Positions 1-7,850 of a DNA stretch of 64,000 nt are shown here, in pieces. The position numbers were made by a program, and so were the translations under genes. The notes beneath the pieces are model-generated. The model was given only the letters and a program-made list of their open reading frames with translations. It ran no database searches and was not told the origin of the DNA. The stretch is taken from NCBI GenBank assembly GCA_033344775.1, contig JAWPMT010000005.1, positions 62,001 through 126,000 on the forward strand, read 5' to 3'. This DNA is from Cytophagales bacterium. GTDB lineage: Bacteria; Bacteroidota; Bacteroidia; Cytophagales; Cyclobacteriaceae. The number at the start of each line of letters is the position of its first letter. Position 1 is the stretch's first letter.

Positions 1-94
1 CCTATTACGAACACTCAACGCCAAATGGTTGCCTGATGTGATTTTTTAATGAAAGAATTTCACTTTATTTAGATAACGAGTGGATTTTACCCGA

Positions 95-492
95 TTATTG
101 GTACTTCTCTAGAAAAGCATAAGCCTCTTCCAACGAATCCACAACCTTTAGTGGTTTATCAATGTATGTCTTACGCAAATACTCAATTTGCATCCTGGTA
201 ATGGCACTTTCAGGACTAACCAAAACCGTGGCTTTAACAGGACGTTTGAGTACTTCAAGTCCAGCTTGAGCATGAATTCATCTCTTACTTTTTTTGAGGC
301 TGATTTCATCTCAGAAAGGTCACAGATCACGAGAAAATCAGTTTCCAAATCATGGTCCAGCGCATATCGAATGGTAGGTAAGTAATCGGACACATCTAAT
401 GCCGAATTCCAAAATCCAATCGGTCGGATCATGATCAGATTTTTGATTTGATCAACTTGAATAAGATAGTTGCTTGTTTGGTATTCTTTCAT
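95..492 (-). pseudogene. Small conserved protein broken by a frameshift
   Basis: The frame starting at the ATG at 492 (MKEYQTSNYL) is plausible coding for about 75 residues: β-strands, then a helix rich in Ser, Lys and Glu. After that it reads as nonsense down to a stop at 148. A second minus frame, open from 277 (just after an in-frame TGA) to a TAA at 95, carries a sensible C-terminal half with VKATVLVSPESAI and a terminal helix LEEAYAFLEKY. One missing base between about 277 and 255 would join them into a protein of roughly 132 residues. Size and strand/helix pattern resemble the gene at 4228-4659, and both recall STAS/SpoIIAA-like folds, though I cannot assign a family. Either a sequencing/assembly error or a real decaying gene. 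Confidence 0.6.
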
Positions 493-561
493 ACCCGCTA
501 AAGATAATCCGAGCAATCGACCTACGCCAATTGCAACAACATAGCTGGGAGCTACACTGGT

Positions 562-1266
562 TTAATCAGTAAATCTCAAGGCAAAATCGACGGCACTTTC
601 CGCATGGATTCTGGTCGTATCAAAAACTGGAATATTTACATCTTCCTGCTGAATGAGCAACGGAATCTCTGTACAACCAAGGATAGCTCCTTCTACCTGA
701 TCTACTTTAACGGCGTGATTAATGATGTCCACAAAGGCCGCTTTTGACCTGGCCTGAATGTCACCCAATACGAGTTCTTCATAGATAGTCCGATGAACCA
801 AATCCCGTCCTTCATCATCCGGGATCACTACATTCACACCAAAATCCCGCTCAAGCGTACTCCGATAAAAGTCTTTTTCCATCGTAAAGCGGGTACCCAA
901 TAAGAGCACCTTCTTCAACCCTTGTTGTTTGATCTTTTGTCCGGTCGCAGTGGCAATGTGTAGAAAGGGTATATTAACCGCTTGTTGGATCGCATCACTG
1001 CACAAGTGCATCGTATTGGTACACAAAATGATCAATTCAGCCTTGGCCTGTTCCAGATTCACCGCTGATTGTGCCATCGCATCATTTAACGCGTCCCAAT
1101 CATCACGATGCTGCAATACTTCAATATCCGCAAAATCAACGGAATCCATCACGCAAACTGCAGAATGAAGACCCCCAAGCCGCTTTTTGACTGCCCCATT
1201 GACGATCTCGTAATATACCTTCGAGGATTCCCAGCTCATTCCGCCAATCATTCCGATTTTTTTCAT
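562..1266 (-). CDS. Aspartate/glutamate racemase family protein
   Basis: Cofactor-independent racemase of the Asp/Glu/hydantoin racemase superfamily, expected to interconvert L- and D-aspartate (or a related amino acid) in the cytoplasm by a two-cysteine mechanism. The two catalytic cysteines are visible in LCTNTMH (C82) and GCTEIPLL (C198). The N-terminus MKKIGMIGGMSWESS is typical of the family, and 234 residues is the usual length. I chose the ATG at 1266 because a frame extension to 1299 adds an unlike-family stretch. It is followed downstream, after only 69 bases, by the frameshifted gene. Substrate specificity cannot be told from sequence alone. Confidence 0.88.
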   Translation of the reverse strand: MKKIGMIGGMSWESSKVYYEIVNGAVKKRLGGLHSAVCVMDSVDFADIEVLQHRDDWDALNDAMAQSAVNLEQAKAELIILCTNTMHLCSDAIQQAVNIPFLHIATATGQKIKQQGLKKVLLLGTRFTMEKDFYRSTLERDFGVNVVIPDDEGRDLVHRTIYEELVLGDIQARSKAAFVDIINHAVKVDQVEGAILGCTEIPLLIQQEDVNIPVFDTTRIHAESAVDFALRFTD

Positions 1267-1467
1267 AGAGGTAATTTTAGAGCAATTAAGTAAAATCAAA
1301 AAGGACTAAAAAGTTCACCAAAATGTTGTGGAACGATTTTTCTGGAAATATAATTTTACCCCGACCCTAAAGGGTGTGAAAAGAACAATCTCTTTTGGGA
1401 ACAAATGGTTACCCGAGTAGCTCTAGTAACCACTGAAAAATCTTTTAAAAAGTTGATAAAGATCACA

Positions 1468-2082
1468 TCAATCCACCGGCAACATTTGCCTGAAGGTCAG
1501 ATTGACTCTTGGTGTTAATACCTTTTTCGTGGGTGGCAGGCGATGTAGCCAATGACTCTGTGTAGTTCCTTTCATGACCATCAAGCTGCCATGTTCCAGC
1601 CACAGATCGATCCGCTCTTTGGTCTGTTTGTGTTTGAATGCAAATTTCCGCTCGGCCCCCAGGCTTACCGACCCGATGGCACCATTTTTCTTCAACTCCA
1701 CTTCCCCATCACTGTGCCAGGCCATGCCTTCCTCACCTGAGTGATACAAATTGAGTAAACATGAGTTGTAGGTTTCTCCGGAAACTTCTTCAATTCGGCT
1801 TTTAATCTTTCTCAAAGTTGCTGACCATGGAAGGGCTGTTTTGGTCGTACCGGAATACCGATAGCTAAAAGGCTGCTCTACATACCAGGCTACTTTTCGT
1901 TTGGTCTGGATCGTCTTCCCAAAGATCACCGCCTGATCATGCTGCCAGGCTATTTCATTGAGTAGTGATTCATAATAACCATCCGCAGCCTCCGCCAGAA
2001 ACACTTTCCCATAGTAAAAGACCTCCCCGTCTTGTGGTAAATGGTTCTTTTCTTGATTTACCGGACGATCAAACAACTCCAT
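1468..2082 (-). CDS. AlkB-type alpha-ketoglutarate-dependent dioxygenase
   Basis: Fe(II)/2-oxoglutarate dioxygenase that repairs alkylated bases (1-methyladenine, 3-methylcytosine) by oxidative demethylation. The iron ligands are H123 and D125 in WHSDGE and H177 in TQSHWLHRLP. The 2-oxoglutarate-binding arginine and the second Arg lie in PRVNLTFR (R192, R198). This C-terminal pattern is closest to the ALKBH2/3-like branch, and 204 residues fits. Its start overlaps the end of the upstream Ada zinc-domain gene by 14 bases, so the two are very probably co-transcribed and translationally coupled. It belongs to the alkylation-repair cluster that runs on the minus strand from about 4.1 to 1.5 kb. 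Confidence 0.93.
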   Translation of the reverse strand: MELFDRPVNQEKNHLPQDGEVFYYGKVFLAEAADGYYESLLNEIAWQHDQAVIFGKTIQTKRKVAWYVEQPFSYRYSGTTKTALPWSATLRKIKSRIEEVSGETYNSCLLNLYHSGEEGMAWHSDGEVELKKNGAIGSVSLGAERKFAFKHKQTKERIDLWLEHGSLMVMKGTTQSHWLHRLPPTKKVLTPRVNLTFRQMLPVD

Positions 2083-2314
2083 CTTTCCAATTTTTATACG
2101 CCTCTCTCATACAATGGCCACAGGGACGATACCCTTCCGCGATCGCTTCCTCCTCATTCATAAAGAAGATCCGGTTCATTTTGTTCATCCGTTTTCCAGA
2201 TTTACAATGCAAGGTACCATAGATCATCAGTCGCTTGTTTCCGGCATAAACCAATTTACCTGTACGAATCATCCGAAAAAGTTGCATGGATGCTAATGCT
2301 GCGTGCTCAGTCAT
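2069..2314 (-). CDS. Stand-alone Ada metal-binding-domain protein
   Basis: An 81-residue protein resembling the N-terminal zinc domain of E. coli Ada (methylphosphotriester repair and methyl sensing), here on its own. The stretch IYGTLHCKSGKR followed by EEEAIAEGYRPCGHC matches the Ada core. C37, C65 and C68 align with three of the four zinc cysteines; the position of the second Ada cysteine (four residues after the first) is K41. H36 sits directly before C37 and might take part in metal binding, but this is inference. It overlaps the AlkB gene by 14 bases and follows the palindromic array at 2405-2490. Whether it still accepts methyl groups is unknown. Confidence 0.75.
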   Translation of the reverse strand: MTEHAALASMQLFRMIRTGKLVYAGNKRLMIYGTLHCKSGKRMNKMNRIFFMNEEEAIAEGYRPCGHCMREAYKNWKDGVV

Positions 2315-2404
2315 TTCAAATCAATGGATGTATCAGCTCTAAATTAGTTTGATTTAGCGATCACCTTATCTAAACTACTCCTGACACATACTGACATCAG
2401 TAGT

Positions 2405-2490
2405 TTACATATATATGTAACAGTTCATTATATACATATGTAACAATCCATTACATAATTATGTAACATACCTTAACATATATATGTAAA
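2405..2490. repeat. Four 23-bp tandem units with palindromic cores
   Basis: Units start at 2405, 2428, 2451 and 2474, an exact 23-bp period. Each has a 16-bp core: TTACATATATATGTAA at 2405-2420 (perfect palindrome), TTATATACATATGTAA at 2428-2443 (inner 10 bp palindromic), TTACATAATTATGTAA at 2451-2466 (perfect palindrome) and TAACATATATATGTAA at 2474-2489. A 7-bp variable spacer follows each core (fourth unit truncated). The array lies 91-176 bp upstream of the Ada-domain/AlkB gene pair and downstream of the 2OG-oxygenase stop. The regular phasing, about 2.2 helical turns, suggests an array of operators for a dimeric regulator. Confidence 0.9.
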
Positions 2491-2542
2491 GCTTCTTCCT
2501 AGCCGCCTGACCAAATCCTATTAGCATAACAGTAGGATCGGC

Positions 2543-3250
2543 TTATTGTAAGGCATCGTGAAAAATGATACCCAGTGTATATCGATTGCCGGCAATTACT
2601 TCACTCACGCCATGACGGAGGTTTGCCCGAAAATAACCTCTTTGGCCTCTTACTGGCCTGAAGTTGGTCGAAAAAATCAAGGCATCTCCTTTGGATGGTT
2701 GAACCACCATAGCTTTGGATTGAGTACGTGGCACTTGTTCGGTCATTACGAACTCCCCACCCTGATAGTCCTGCCCATAGTCAGACAAGAAAAGCACGAC
2801 CTGCAATGGAAAATAAACAGGCCCATACAGGTCCTGATGCAAGGTATTGAATCCTCCTTTTTCGTATTTCAAAATCAAAGGTGTGGCTTCCAATTGACCT
2901 TGCTCATGGCAAGTTTTTAGAAATGCCTCATGCTCCATTGGATAAACCTGCTCCATGTTCAAAAATCGCATCCAGCGATTGGCCATGGGCGCCAAAAATG
3001 GATAAAGTGCCTGCCTTATTTCGCTGACCGAATCCGGAAGCGGGTAATCAAAATATTTATACTCTCCTCGCCCGAAACGATGACGCTCCATGATCACCGT
3101 CTTTCGATATATTTCTTGCTGATTATAATGGCTTATCCATGTCGTACAAGTGTTTTCATCCACCAACCCAGGGATTAACGCATGGCCCTGCAGATCTAGC
3201 TGTGATTGCATGTCGGACCAGTTTAAAGATTGAAGTTGAGCTTGAATCAT
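2543..3250 (-). CDS. 2OG-Fe(II) oxygenase linked to Ada
   Basis: A 235-residue 2-oxoglutarate/Fe(II) oxygenase, distinct from the AlkB protein nearby and more like prolyl-4-hydroxylase-type enzymes. Ligands are visible as H138 and D140 in TLHQDLYG, H213 in LRHGVSEV, and the 2OG-binding R223 in GNRYTLGIIFHD. The ATG at 3250 is chosen because it forms an ATGA overlap with the stop of the Ada-like gene (3247-3250), which signals an operon; the longer frame to 3319 would overlap that gene by 73 bases and adds an unlikely N-terminus. Context suggests a role in alkylation damage or its response, but the substrate is not known. Confidence 0.85.
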   Translation of the reverse strand: MIQAQLQSLNWSDMQSQLDLQGHALIPGLVDENTCTTWISHYNQQEIYRKTVIMERHRFGRGEYKYFDYPLPDSVSEIRQALYPFLAPMANRWMRFLNMEQVYPMEHEAFLKTCHEQGQLEATPLILKYEKGGFNTLHQDLYGPVYFPLQVVLFLSDYGQDYQGGEFVMTEQVPRTQSKAMVVQPSKGDALIFSTNFRPVRGQRGYFRANLRHGVSEVIAGNRYTLGIIFHDALQ

Positions 3251-4101
3251 GAGGCAAGACTGGCATTCAATTGCGCGGCTTCCCAACCTAACATGGCCAC
3301 TTTTCGATTGGTCCCCCAATGGTAACCTCCTATGGCACCCGATGCCTGGATCACCCGATGACAGGGAATTAAATAAGCCACCGGATTGTCACCAATGGCC
3401 GTACCGACCGCACGGGAAGCATTGGGATTTCCGATTTCTTTGGCCACTTTTCCGTAGCTGGCCACGGCTCCTTCCGGGATTTTGATCAGCGTTTCCCAAA
3501 CTTTCAATTGAAAATCCGTGCCTTTGAGGTGTAATTTGATTTGTGGGATCTTGTTCCAGTCGTGCGTAAACAGGAATAACGCATTTTGCTGGATGACATC
3601 TACATGTTGCCTAAGGTTGGCATTAGGAAATTCCACTTTTAATTGTTGTAGCGCCTGTGCTTTATCCGATGAAAAAGCCAGGTGACAAATGCCTTTGGAA
3701 GTAGAAGCCACAATCACTTCTCCGAATGGGCTATCAGCGAAACTATAATTGATATGGAGGTTTTTTCCACCATGCTTGTATTCCGCAGGGGTCATTCCCT
3801 CAATATTTACAAAAAGGTCATGCAAACGGCTGGTCCCTGAAAGTCCGGTTCGATGGGTGGTTTCAGACAATGTAAACTGCTCTTCTTTCAACAATTGCTT
3901 GGCATAGGTGGTACTGAGGTATTGCAGGAACTTCTTCGGACTTACTCCTGCCCAGTCCGTGAACATTCGTTGAAAGTGATACGGACTCAGATGTACATGC
4001 TCCGCTACCTGCTCCAGATTAGGCTGCTCTCGAAAGTGCTCTTTCAGATATGTAATTGCCCTTGCAATTCGATCAAAATTCTGTGTCTGTTGCGCATCCA
4101 T
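3247..4101 (-). CDS. AraC-type regulator fused to methylated-DNA-cysteine methyltransferase
   Basis: Ada-like fusion lacking the N-terminal zinc domain. Residues 10-110 form an AraC double helix-turn-helix (LEQVAEHVHLSPYHFQRMF). Residues 115-275 form the O6-alkylguanine-DNA methyltransferase, with the acceptor cysteine C247 in IPCHRV and the family motif GNPNASRAVGTAIGDNP before it. It should remove methyl groups from O6-methylguanine suicidally and may regulate the repair genes. The missing Ada zinc domain occurs as a separate gene two genes downstream (2069-2314), so the classical Ada protein looks split here. First gene of an operon with the 2OG oxygenase (4-bp overlap). Confidence 0.93.
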   Translation of the reverse strand: MDAQQTQNFDRIARAITYLKEHFREQPNLEQVAEHVHLSPYHFQRMFTDWAGVSPKKFLQYLSTTYAKQLLKEEQFTLSETTHRTGLSGTSRLHDLFVNIEGMTPAEYKHGGKNLHINYSFADSPFGEVIVASTSKGICHLAFSSDKAQALQQLKVEFPNANLRQHVDVIQQNALFLFTHDWNKIPQIKLHLKGTDFQLKVWETLIKIPEGAVASYGKVAKEIGNPNASRAVGTAIGDNPVAYLIPCHRVIQASGAIGGYHWGTNRKVAMLGWEAAQLNASLAS

Positions 4102-4129
4102 CTCTATTGAAAATTAGTAAACATGCAAC

Positions 4130-4141
4130 AAATCTAGATTT
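4130..4141. promoter_or_regulatory. 12-bp perfect palindrome upstream of the Ada-like gene
   Basis: AAATCTAGATTT is a perfect palindrome 29 bp upstream of the ATG at 4101, in the divergent gap shared with the gene at 4228. It is a candidate operator by position; the cognate regulator is unknown, and the sequence does not resemble the 23-bp array units. Confidence 0.35.
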
Positions 4142-4227
4142 AGACCAATCCGATAAACACCCGATTCTTGCTTAGTAATTGCGACTGTTAACGGATGGTA
4201 CTCTAATTTAGACGCAAACAATATCTT

Positions 4228-4659
4228 ATGGAAGTCCGTGTGACCTGGGACGACAGCAAAGCTGTCGCTATCGTCAACTATATTGATGCTAAAATCCATA
4301 GTGAAGTGCATTACAATGAATGGAAACAAAAACTCTTATCCAGATTTGATCAGGTACTGGATCAAGTCGGCCAAAAGTTTCCCTTGATCGTATGTATTGA
4401 CCAACTCAGCTTCTCGTCGGAGTTTGAATCAAGGTACGGGAAGGAACTGGCGCCAATGGTAGCACAAAAATACGCCAGTGCAATTGCCCGATACGGGAAG
4501 AATGTACCGACCAAAATGGTCGTTTCTAATCAGGCAGTACAACGAATTTTGGAGCATGCATCACCAGAATCATTACGTAAAGAATACGGTGCCAACGTAT
4601 TTCAAACACAGGATGATGCCCTGGTTTTTATTCCGGCGATTACCAATAACAACAGATAA
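4228..4659 (+). CDS. Conserved small cytoplasmic protein, function unknown
   Basis: A 143-residue protein without signal peptide or membrane segment. It begins with a β-strand-rich part (MEVRVTWDDSKAVAIVNYID), then an amphipathic helix, a second strand FPLIVCIDQLSF and a C-terminal helix/strand region. This layout, and rough similarity to the broken gene at 95-492, suggests a STAS/SpoIIAA-like fold, but no signature residue proves it. It is transcribed divergently from the Ada-like gene, with the 12-bp palindrome in the shared gap. The ATG at 4228 is the first in frame after an AT-rich leader. Confidence 0.65.
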   Translation: MEVRVTWDDSKAVAIVNYIDAKIHSEVHYNEWKQKLLSRFDQVLDQVGQKFPLIVCIDQLSFSSEFESRYGKELAPMVAQKYASAIARYGKNVPTKMVVSNQAVQRILEHASPESLRKEYGANVFQTQDDALVFIPAITNNNR

Positions 4660-4872
4660 ATTAACTTCATCGATCTCCACTCCCGTGATCCAAACTTTCG
4701 CAGGGTTTGGCGTAAGCATTTTCAATGATGTAACATGTGGACATCAAGCGACACATGAAAACACCTCTTTAACCACAACCCATTCGCGACAACTGGCCGC
4801 CCATTCACGAAATCGGTCTTTTTCATCGGGTCTCAAGTATGAATTGATCGTTTGATTCACCGAAAAACTCGA

Positions 4873-5376
4873 ATGCTTATGAAACGATCTACATTCATCA
4901 AGAAAGGATTACTGGCCGGTGGGGCCGTGTTTACCACAAGTCAGTTCCTTGCTCAGGAAGGGCGCCCACTATTCACCAAAGACGACATTTATAATTTCGT
5001 GGCAGCAGCCCACAATGACCTGGACAAGGTAATGGAACAGTACGAAAAGCAACCCCTGATCCTGAATTGTGCCAATCAAATAAGACGAGGAGATTTTGAA
5101 ACGGCCATGGGTGGTGCTGCACACATGGGCAGGAAAGACATTGCTGATTTTCTTCTGTCCAAAGGAGCCCGCATGGATCTCTTCAGCTATGCCTTCTATG
5201 GCCACGCAGACTTTATCAAACAGCAAATCGAAGCGTTCCCACAATTATTGCATAGTCCTGGACCACACGGGTTCACATTGCTGCATCACGCCAAGGTAGG
5301 TGGACATGAAGACCTTATGGATTGGATCAAAGACAAAGGCCTTACTGAAACCTTTGTGAAAGGGGTATTTGGGTAA
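4873..5376 (+). CDS. Exported ankyrin-repeat-like protein
   Basis: About 167 residues from the ATG at 4873 (an alternative ATG is at 4879). The N-terminus MKRSTFIKKGLLAGGAVF looks like an export signal of the 'strong KR then Gly/Ala-rich hydrophobic' type, without a clear twin-arginine. From about residue 65 it has ankyrin-like helices: DFETAMGGAAHMGRKDIADFLL, then a degenerate unit, then HGFTLLHHAKVGGHEDLMDWI. Ankyrin repeats mediate protein-protein contacts; the partner is unknown. Small Bacteroidota proteins of this kind are commonly annotated only as ankyrin-repeat proteins. Confidence 0.7.
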   Translation: MLMKRSTFIKKGLLAGGAVFTTSQFLAQEGRPLFTKDDIYNFVAAAHNDLDKVMEQYEKQPLILNCANQIRRGDFETAMGGAAHMGRKDIADFLLSKGARMDLFSYAFYGHADFIKQQIEAFPQLLHSPGPHGFTLLHHAKVGGHEDLMDWIKDKGLTETFVKGVFG

Positions 5377-5564
5377 AACTTCAGCGAGAAAAATGTCATT
5401 CCAGAAAAATGCGCTTTAACTTGTTGAAGAAAGGGCATTTCATCAGGAATCTCAATGACGTATTTTCAGTATCAATTTCCGATAGCATTAATCAAAATAT
5501 ACGTTATCGACGTTTTTCTTTCCGTGATAAAGCTCAGTATTGCATTAATACCCATGGTAAAATA

Positions 5565-6335
5565 ATGTCCGCTATTCCCCTACTCGACAACCAAAACCTG
5601 GACCAACGAAAACTATTTCGGTATTCCGTGGTATACCTGTTTCTGACCGCCATCATACTCATGATCCAGAATTACATACGGTATGGCGGACACAGCAGCT
5701 ACGACCCAGGCATCGGAGGGACTTATTTAATGGTCTCTGTATTGGGATTTATTCCGGTCGTTCTATTGGTTCACAAAAGCCTCGATTGGTTCTCGAATTG
5801 GAAAGTCAATCATTACTGGACATTCGCTGCGATTTTGGGATTGCTCATCATAGTGGTCTTTTTCATCCTCTCCAATATCATCCTACATGTCTTCGGATAT
5901 TTCGAGGGTTGGGTGGATATGAAATACGCCAGCTGGTACTTTGGAAAAGAAGCCCTGATCCATGGGTTGCTGCTTGCCGGGAATTTCTTCTTCCTCCAAG
6001 AACGCAAGGACGACCAACAAAAAGTGATCTCCGCCAACCATGGCCGGAAAGAAATCACCATCAAAGCCGACCTGATCGAATGGATCGAAGCTGATGACCA
6101 TTACCTGAAAATCCACCTGGCCGATCAGTCCCTGATCAAGCGCACCACCCTGGAGAAAATGGCCGATGAACTACAACCCGATTTTGTCCGGATCCACCGC
6201 AAATACCTGGTCAACAAGCAGGAGATCATCGGTAAGGAAAAGTCCGGACGCGATGAATATGTGGTCATGAAAACCGGCACTAAGGTCAAAGTAGGCCGGT
6301 CATATCAGCCGTTGGAGGTGCTCAAAAACACCTGA
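5565..6335 (+). CDS. Membrane-bound LytTR-family transcriptional regulator
   Basis: A 256-residue protein from the ATG at 5565; the longer frame to 5409 adds non-hydrophobic sequence unlike this family. Four hydrophobic helices (roughly residues 20-38, 55-75, 90-112 and 135-150) are followed by a linker and a C-terminal LytTR DNA-binding domain (about 160-250), with typical WIEADDHYLKIHL and FVRIHRKYLVN motifs. It lacks a receiver domain, so it probably senses a membrane signal directly. It converges with the SRPBCC gene with a one-base gap between stop codons. Targets are unknown. Confidence 0.85.
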   Translation: MSAIPLLDNQNLDQRKLFRYSVVYLFLTAIILMIQNYIRYGGHSSYDPGIGGTYLMVSVLGFIPVVLLVHKSLDWFSNWKVNHYWTFAAILGLLIIVVFFILSNIILHVFGYFEGWVDMKYASWYFGKEALIHGLLLAGNFFFLQERKDDQQKVISANHGRKEITIKADLIEWIEADDHYLKIHLADQSLIKRTTLEKMADELQPDFVRIHRKYLVNKQEIIGKEKSGRDEYVVMKTGTKVKVGRSYQPLEVLKNT

Positions 6336-6336
6336 T

Positions 6337-6825
6337 TCAAGGTTGTTCTGCCAGGTCCTTGATCTTTTCCATCACCTTTGGTAACATCTCCCTGAATTTC
6401 GGACCAAAGGATTTGGCAAATAATCCCCCGGTCAATCCCTTGAACCAGACTTCATGTGTAAAAGTGGTTTTTCCTGTTTCTACAGCTAGTATTCGTTTGA
6501 CGTACAAACCACCCAGCGGTAAGTTCGTTTTGAATGTATAAGATCTCCCGGGCTCGAAGGCAACTACCTGAAATTTGGACTTTCTTCCTTCCAAAGAAAG
6601 GATCATTCCTTTCGCATTCAACTCGAAAGGCCCTTCTATCGAAGCATCCTGAAGGCCGGAATCCCAGCTTTTCCATTGGTCGACATCCGTCCAGATCTCC
6701 CAGATGGCTTCACCAGAAGCGGATGTAGTTACCGAGTGCCAGAAGTGTTTATTGGAAGCTTTCTGTGCGTGTATTGTTTGATTCATAAGGAACAGTATTA
6801 AACAGATCAGTATTGACTTTTTCAT
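6337..6825 (-). CDS. Exported SRPBCC-domain protein
   Basis: 162 residues from the ATG at 6825, starting with a clear signal peptide (MKKSILICLILFLMNQTIHAQ). The rest is a START/SRPBCC (polyketide cyclase-like) lipid- or ligand-binding fold: the helix-strand motif AIWEIWTDVDQWKSWDSGLQ, then strands ending in the long C-terminal helix FREMLPKVMEKIKDL. It lies 59 bases downstream of the Crp-type regulator gene on the same strand and may be its target or operon partner. The ligand is not predictable. Confidence 0.78.
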   Translation of the reverse strand: MKKSILICLILFLMNQTIHAQKASNKHFWHSVTTSASGEAIWEIWTDVDQWKSWDSGLQDASIEGPFELNAKGMILSLEGRKSKFQVVAFEPGRSYTFKTNLPLGGLYVKRILAVETGKTTFTHEVWFKGLTGGLFAKSFGPKFREMLPKVMEKIKDLAEQP

Positions 6826-6883
6826 GTTGCATTCATTTTGAAGCAAAAGTCAAACTGACGGAAGCGCTTATACTGAACCTATG

Positions 6884-7465
6884 TTAACTTCGGTTTTGGA
6901 GGTAATAATTCTTTCGAATTCTGCTTAGTGATTGCGGGGCAATACCCAAATAACTGGCCACATGCTTGAGGGGAGATTTTTGGATGATTACGTCTTGCAC
7001 TTCCAACATATGAAAATACCGTTCTTCCGCGGTGTAGTTTTGAAGGTCCTGTAAGATCTCTTCCGTGAAATACTGCACCTCTTGTACCAGTTTTCTGACA
7101 AATTCGTTCCAGAATGGTAATTCTAATAGTTCAAAAGCATCGGACTTTTTCATCTCCCAAACTACTGCATCTTCCAGCATCTCAATATTGTCCCTGGTGA
7201 TCAGGTTATTGGCAAAGCTTTGCTGAGAAGTAAAACAATAGGGAGCCTTTGTAAAGAATTTGGTTGCATCTTCTCCGTTGGACTTGTAAATAAAGTAACG
7301 CAGAAAGCCCTCTTCAAGAAAGTACAATTTTCTACAAACCTGCCCTTGTTCCAGGATCATCTCGCCACGTTTGTATTCAACTTTCTCCAATTTCGACGCT
7401 ATGACTTGCCAGTCAGCGTTGGAAATAGAAACGTAATTAGAGATAAAGGAATGGAAGGGATGCAA
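6884..7465 (-). CDS. Crp/Fnr-family transcriptional regulator
   Basis: 193 residues: an N-terminal cyclic-nucleotide-binding-like β-barrel (ERGxxILEQGQ-type motif seen as KRGEMILEQGQVCRKLYFLEEGFLR) and a C-terminal winged helix (LKHVASYLGIAPQSLSRIRK at about 165-185). The recognition helix is the usual Bacteroidota form of this family. No Fnr-type cysteine cluster is present, so oxygen sensing by an iron-sulfur cluster is not supported. The downstream gene (SRPBCC) is on the same strand after a short gap. Its own promoter must lie in the repeat-rich region above 7465. Confidence 0.88.
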   Translation of the reverse strand: MHPFHSFISNYVSISNADWQVIASKLEKVEYKRGEMILEQGQVCRKLYFLEEGFLRYFIYKSNGEDATKFFTKAPYCFTSQQSFANNLITRDNIEMLEDAVVWEMKKSDAFELLELPFWNEFVRKLVQEVQYFTEEILQDLQNYTAEERYFHMLEVQDVIIQKSPLKHVASYLGIAPQSLSRIRKNYYLQNRS

Positions 7466-7850
7466 GATTCAAACTATTTCTTTGAATAACTATAGCCAAT
7501 GACTGATTGTTTAGTGGCGATTGAGGAGTGATGTGAAGTAGAAGACAATGTTTAGGGTAATTCTCGCCTCTGTGCGGGAATCTTCCAGAATGAAGTTGTA
7601 GTAAACATATTTCTGTCATTCCGGCGATTACAGTCCAAATCAATGTGTTTTGTAATAACTATATTAATCTGCCGGATTCTCAAGATTACTAGTACGTACT
7701 ACCACACTTGAGATTCCGCAGGGCCGCCTGGCGGTATTGATCCACTTCGCTCCTCAAACCGGAATGACGGTAATGAAGGACTGACGGGGGAAATTTAGGG
7801 ATGAGGGCAAAAATTCAGAATGACGATCGGTTTGTATGCATCTCTTTACA
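7466..7850. other. Non-coding gap carrying REP-like palindromes
   Basis: No credible gene is seen. The stretch between about 7560 and 7770 holds nested inverted repeats (see the element at 7615-7768) plus a small GC-rich stem, CCGCC..GGCGG, near 7724. The beginning should contain the promoter of the Crp-type regulator, but no clear -7/-33 pair was recognised. Confidence 0.6.
7615..7768. repeat. Composite palindromic (REP-like) element 1
   Basis: Perfect outer inverted repeat: GTCATTCCGG at 7615-7624 and CCGGAATGAC at 7759-7768. Inside is an imperfect hairpin, TCTCAAG at 7678-7684 against CTTGAGA at 7707-7713, extended by CTGC/GCAG with a bulge; its loop contains the palindrome AGTACGTACT (7691-7700). 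The outer ends match those of the element at 57963-58201 (GTCATKCCGG), so both probably belong to one dispersed intergenic family. Confidence 0.75.

Noticed and set aside
1-94. Possible gene at the left edge
   Set aside because: No frame of useful length or coding appearance.
2405-2490. Possible CRISPR-like array
   Set aside because: Period is only 23 bp, units are palindromic with 7-bp spacers, and no cas genes are near; it does not fit CRISPR.
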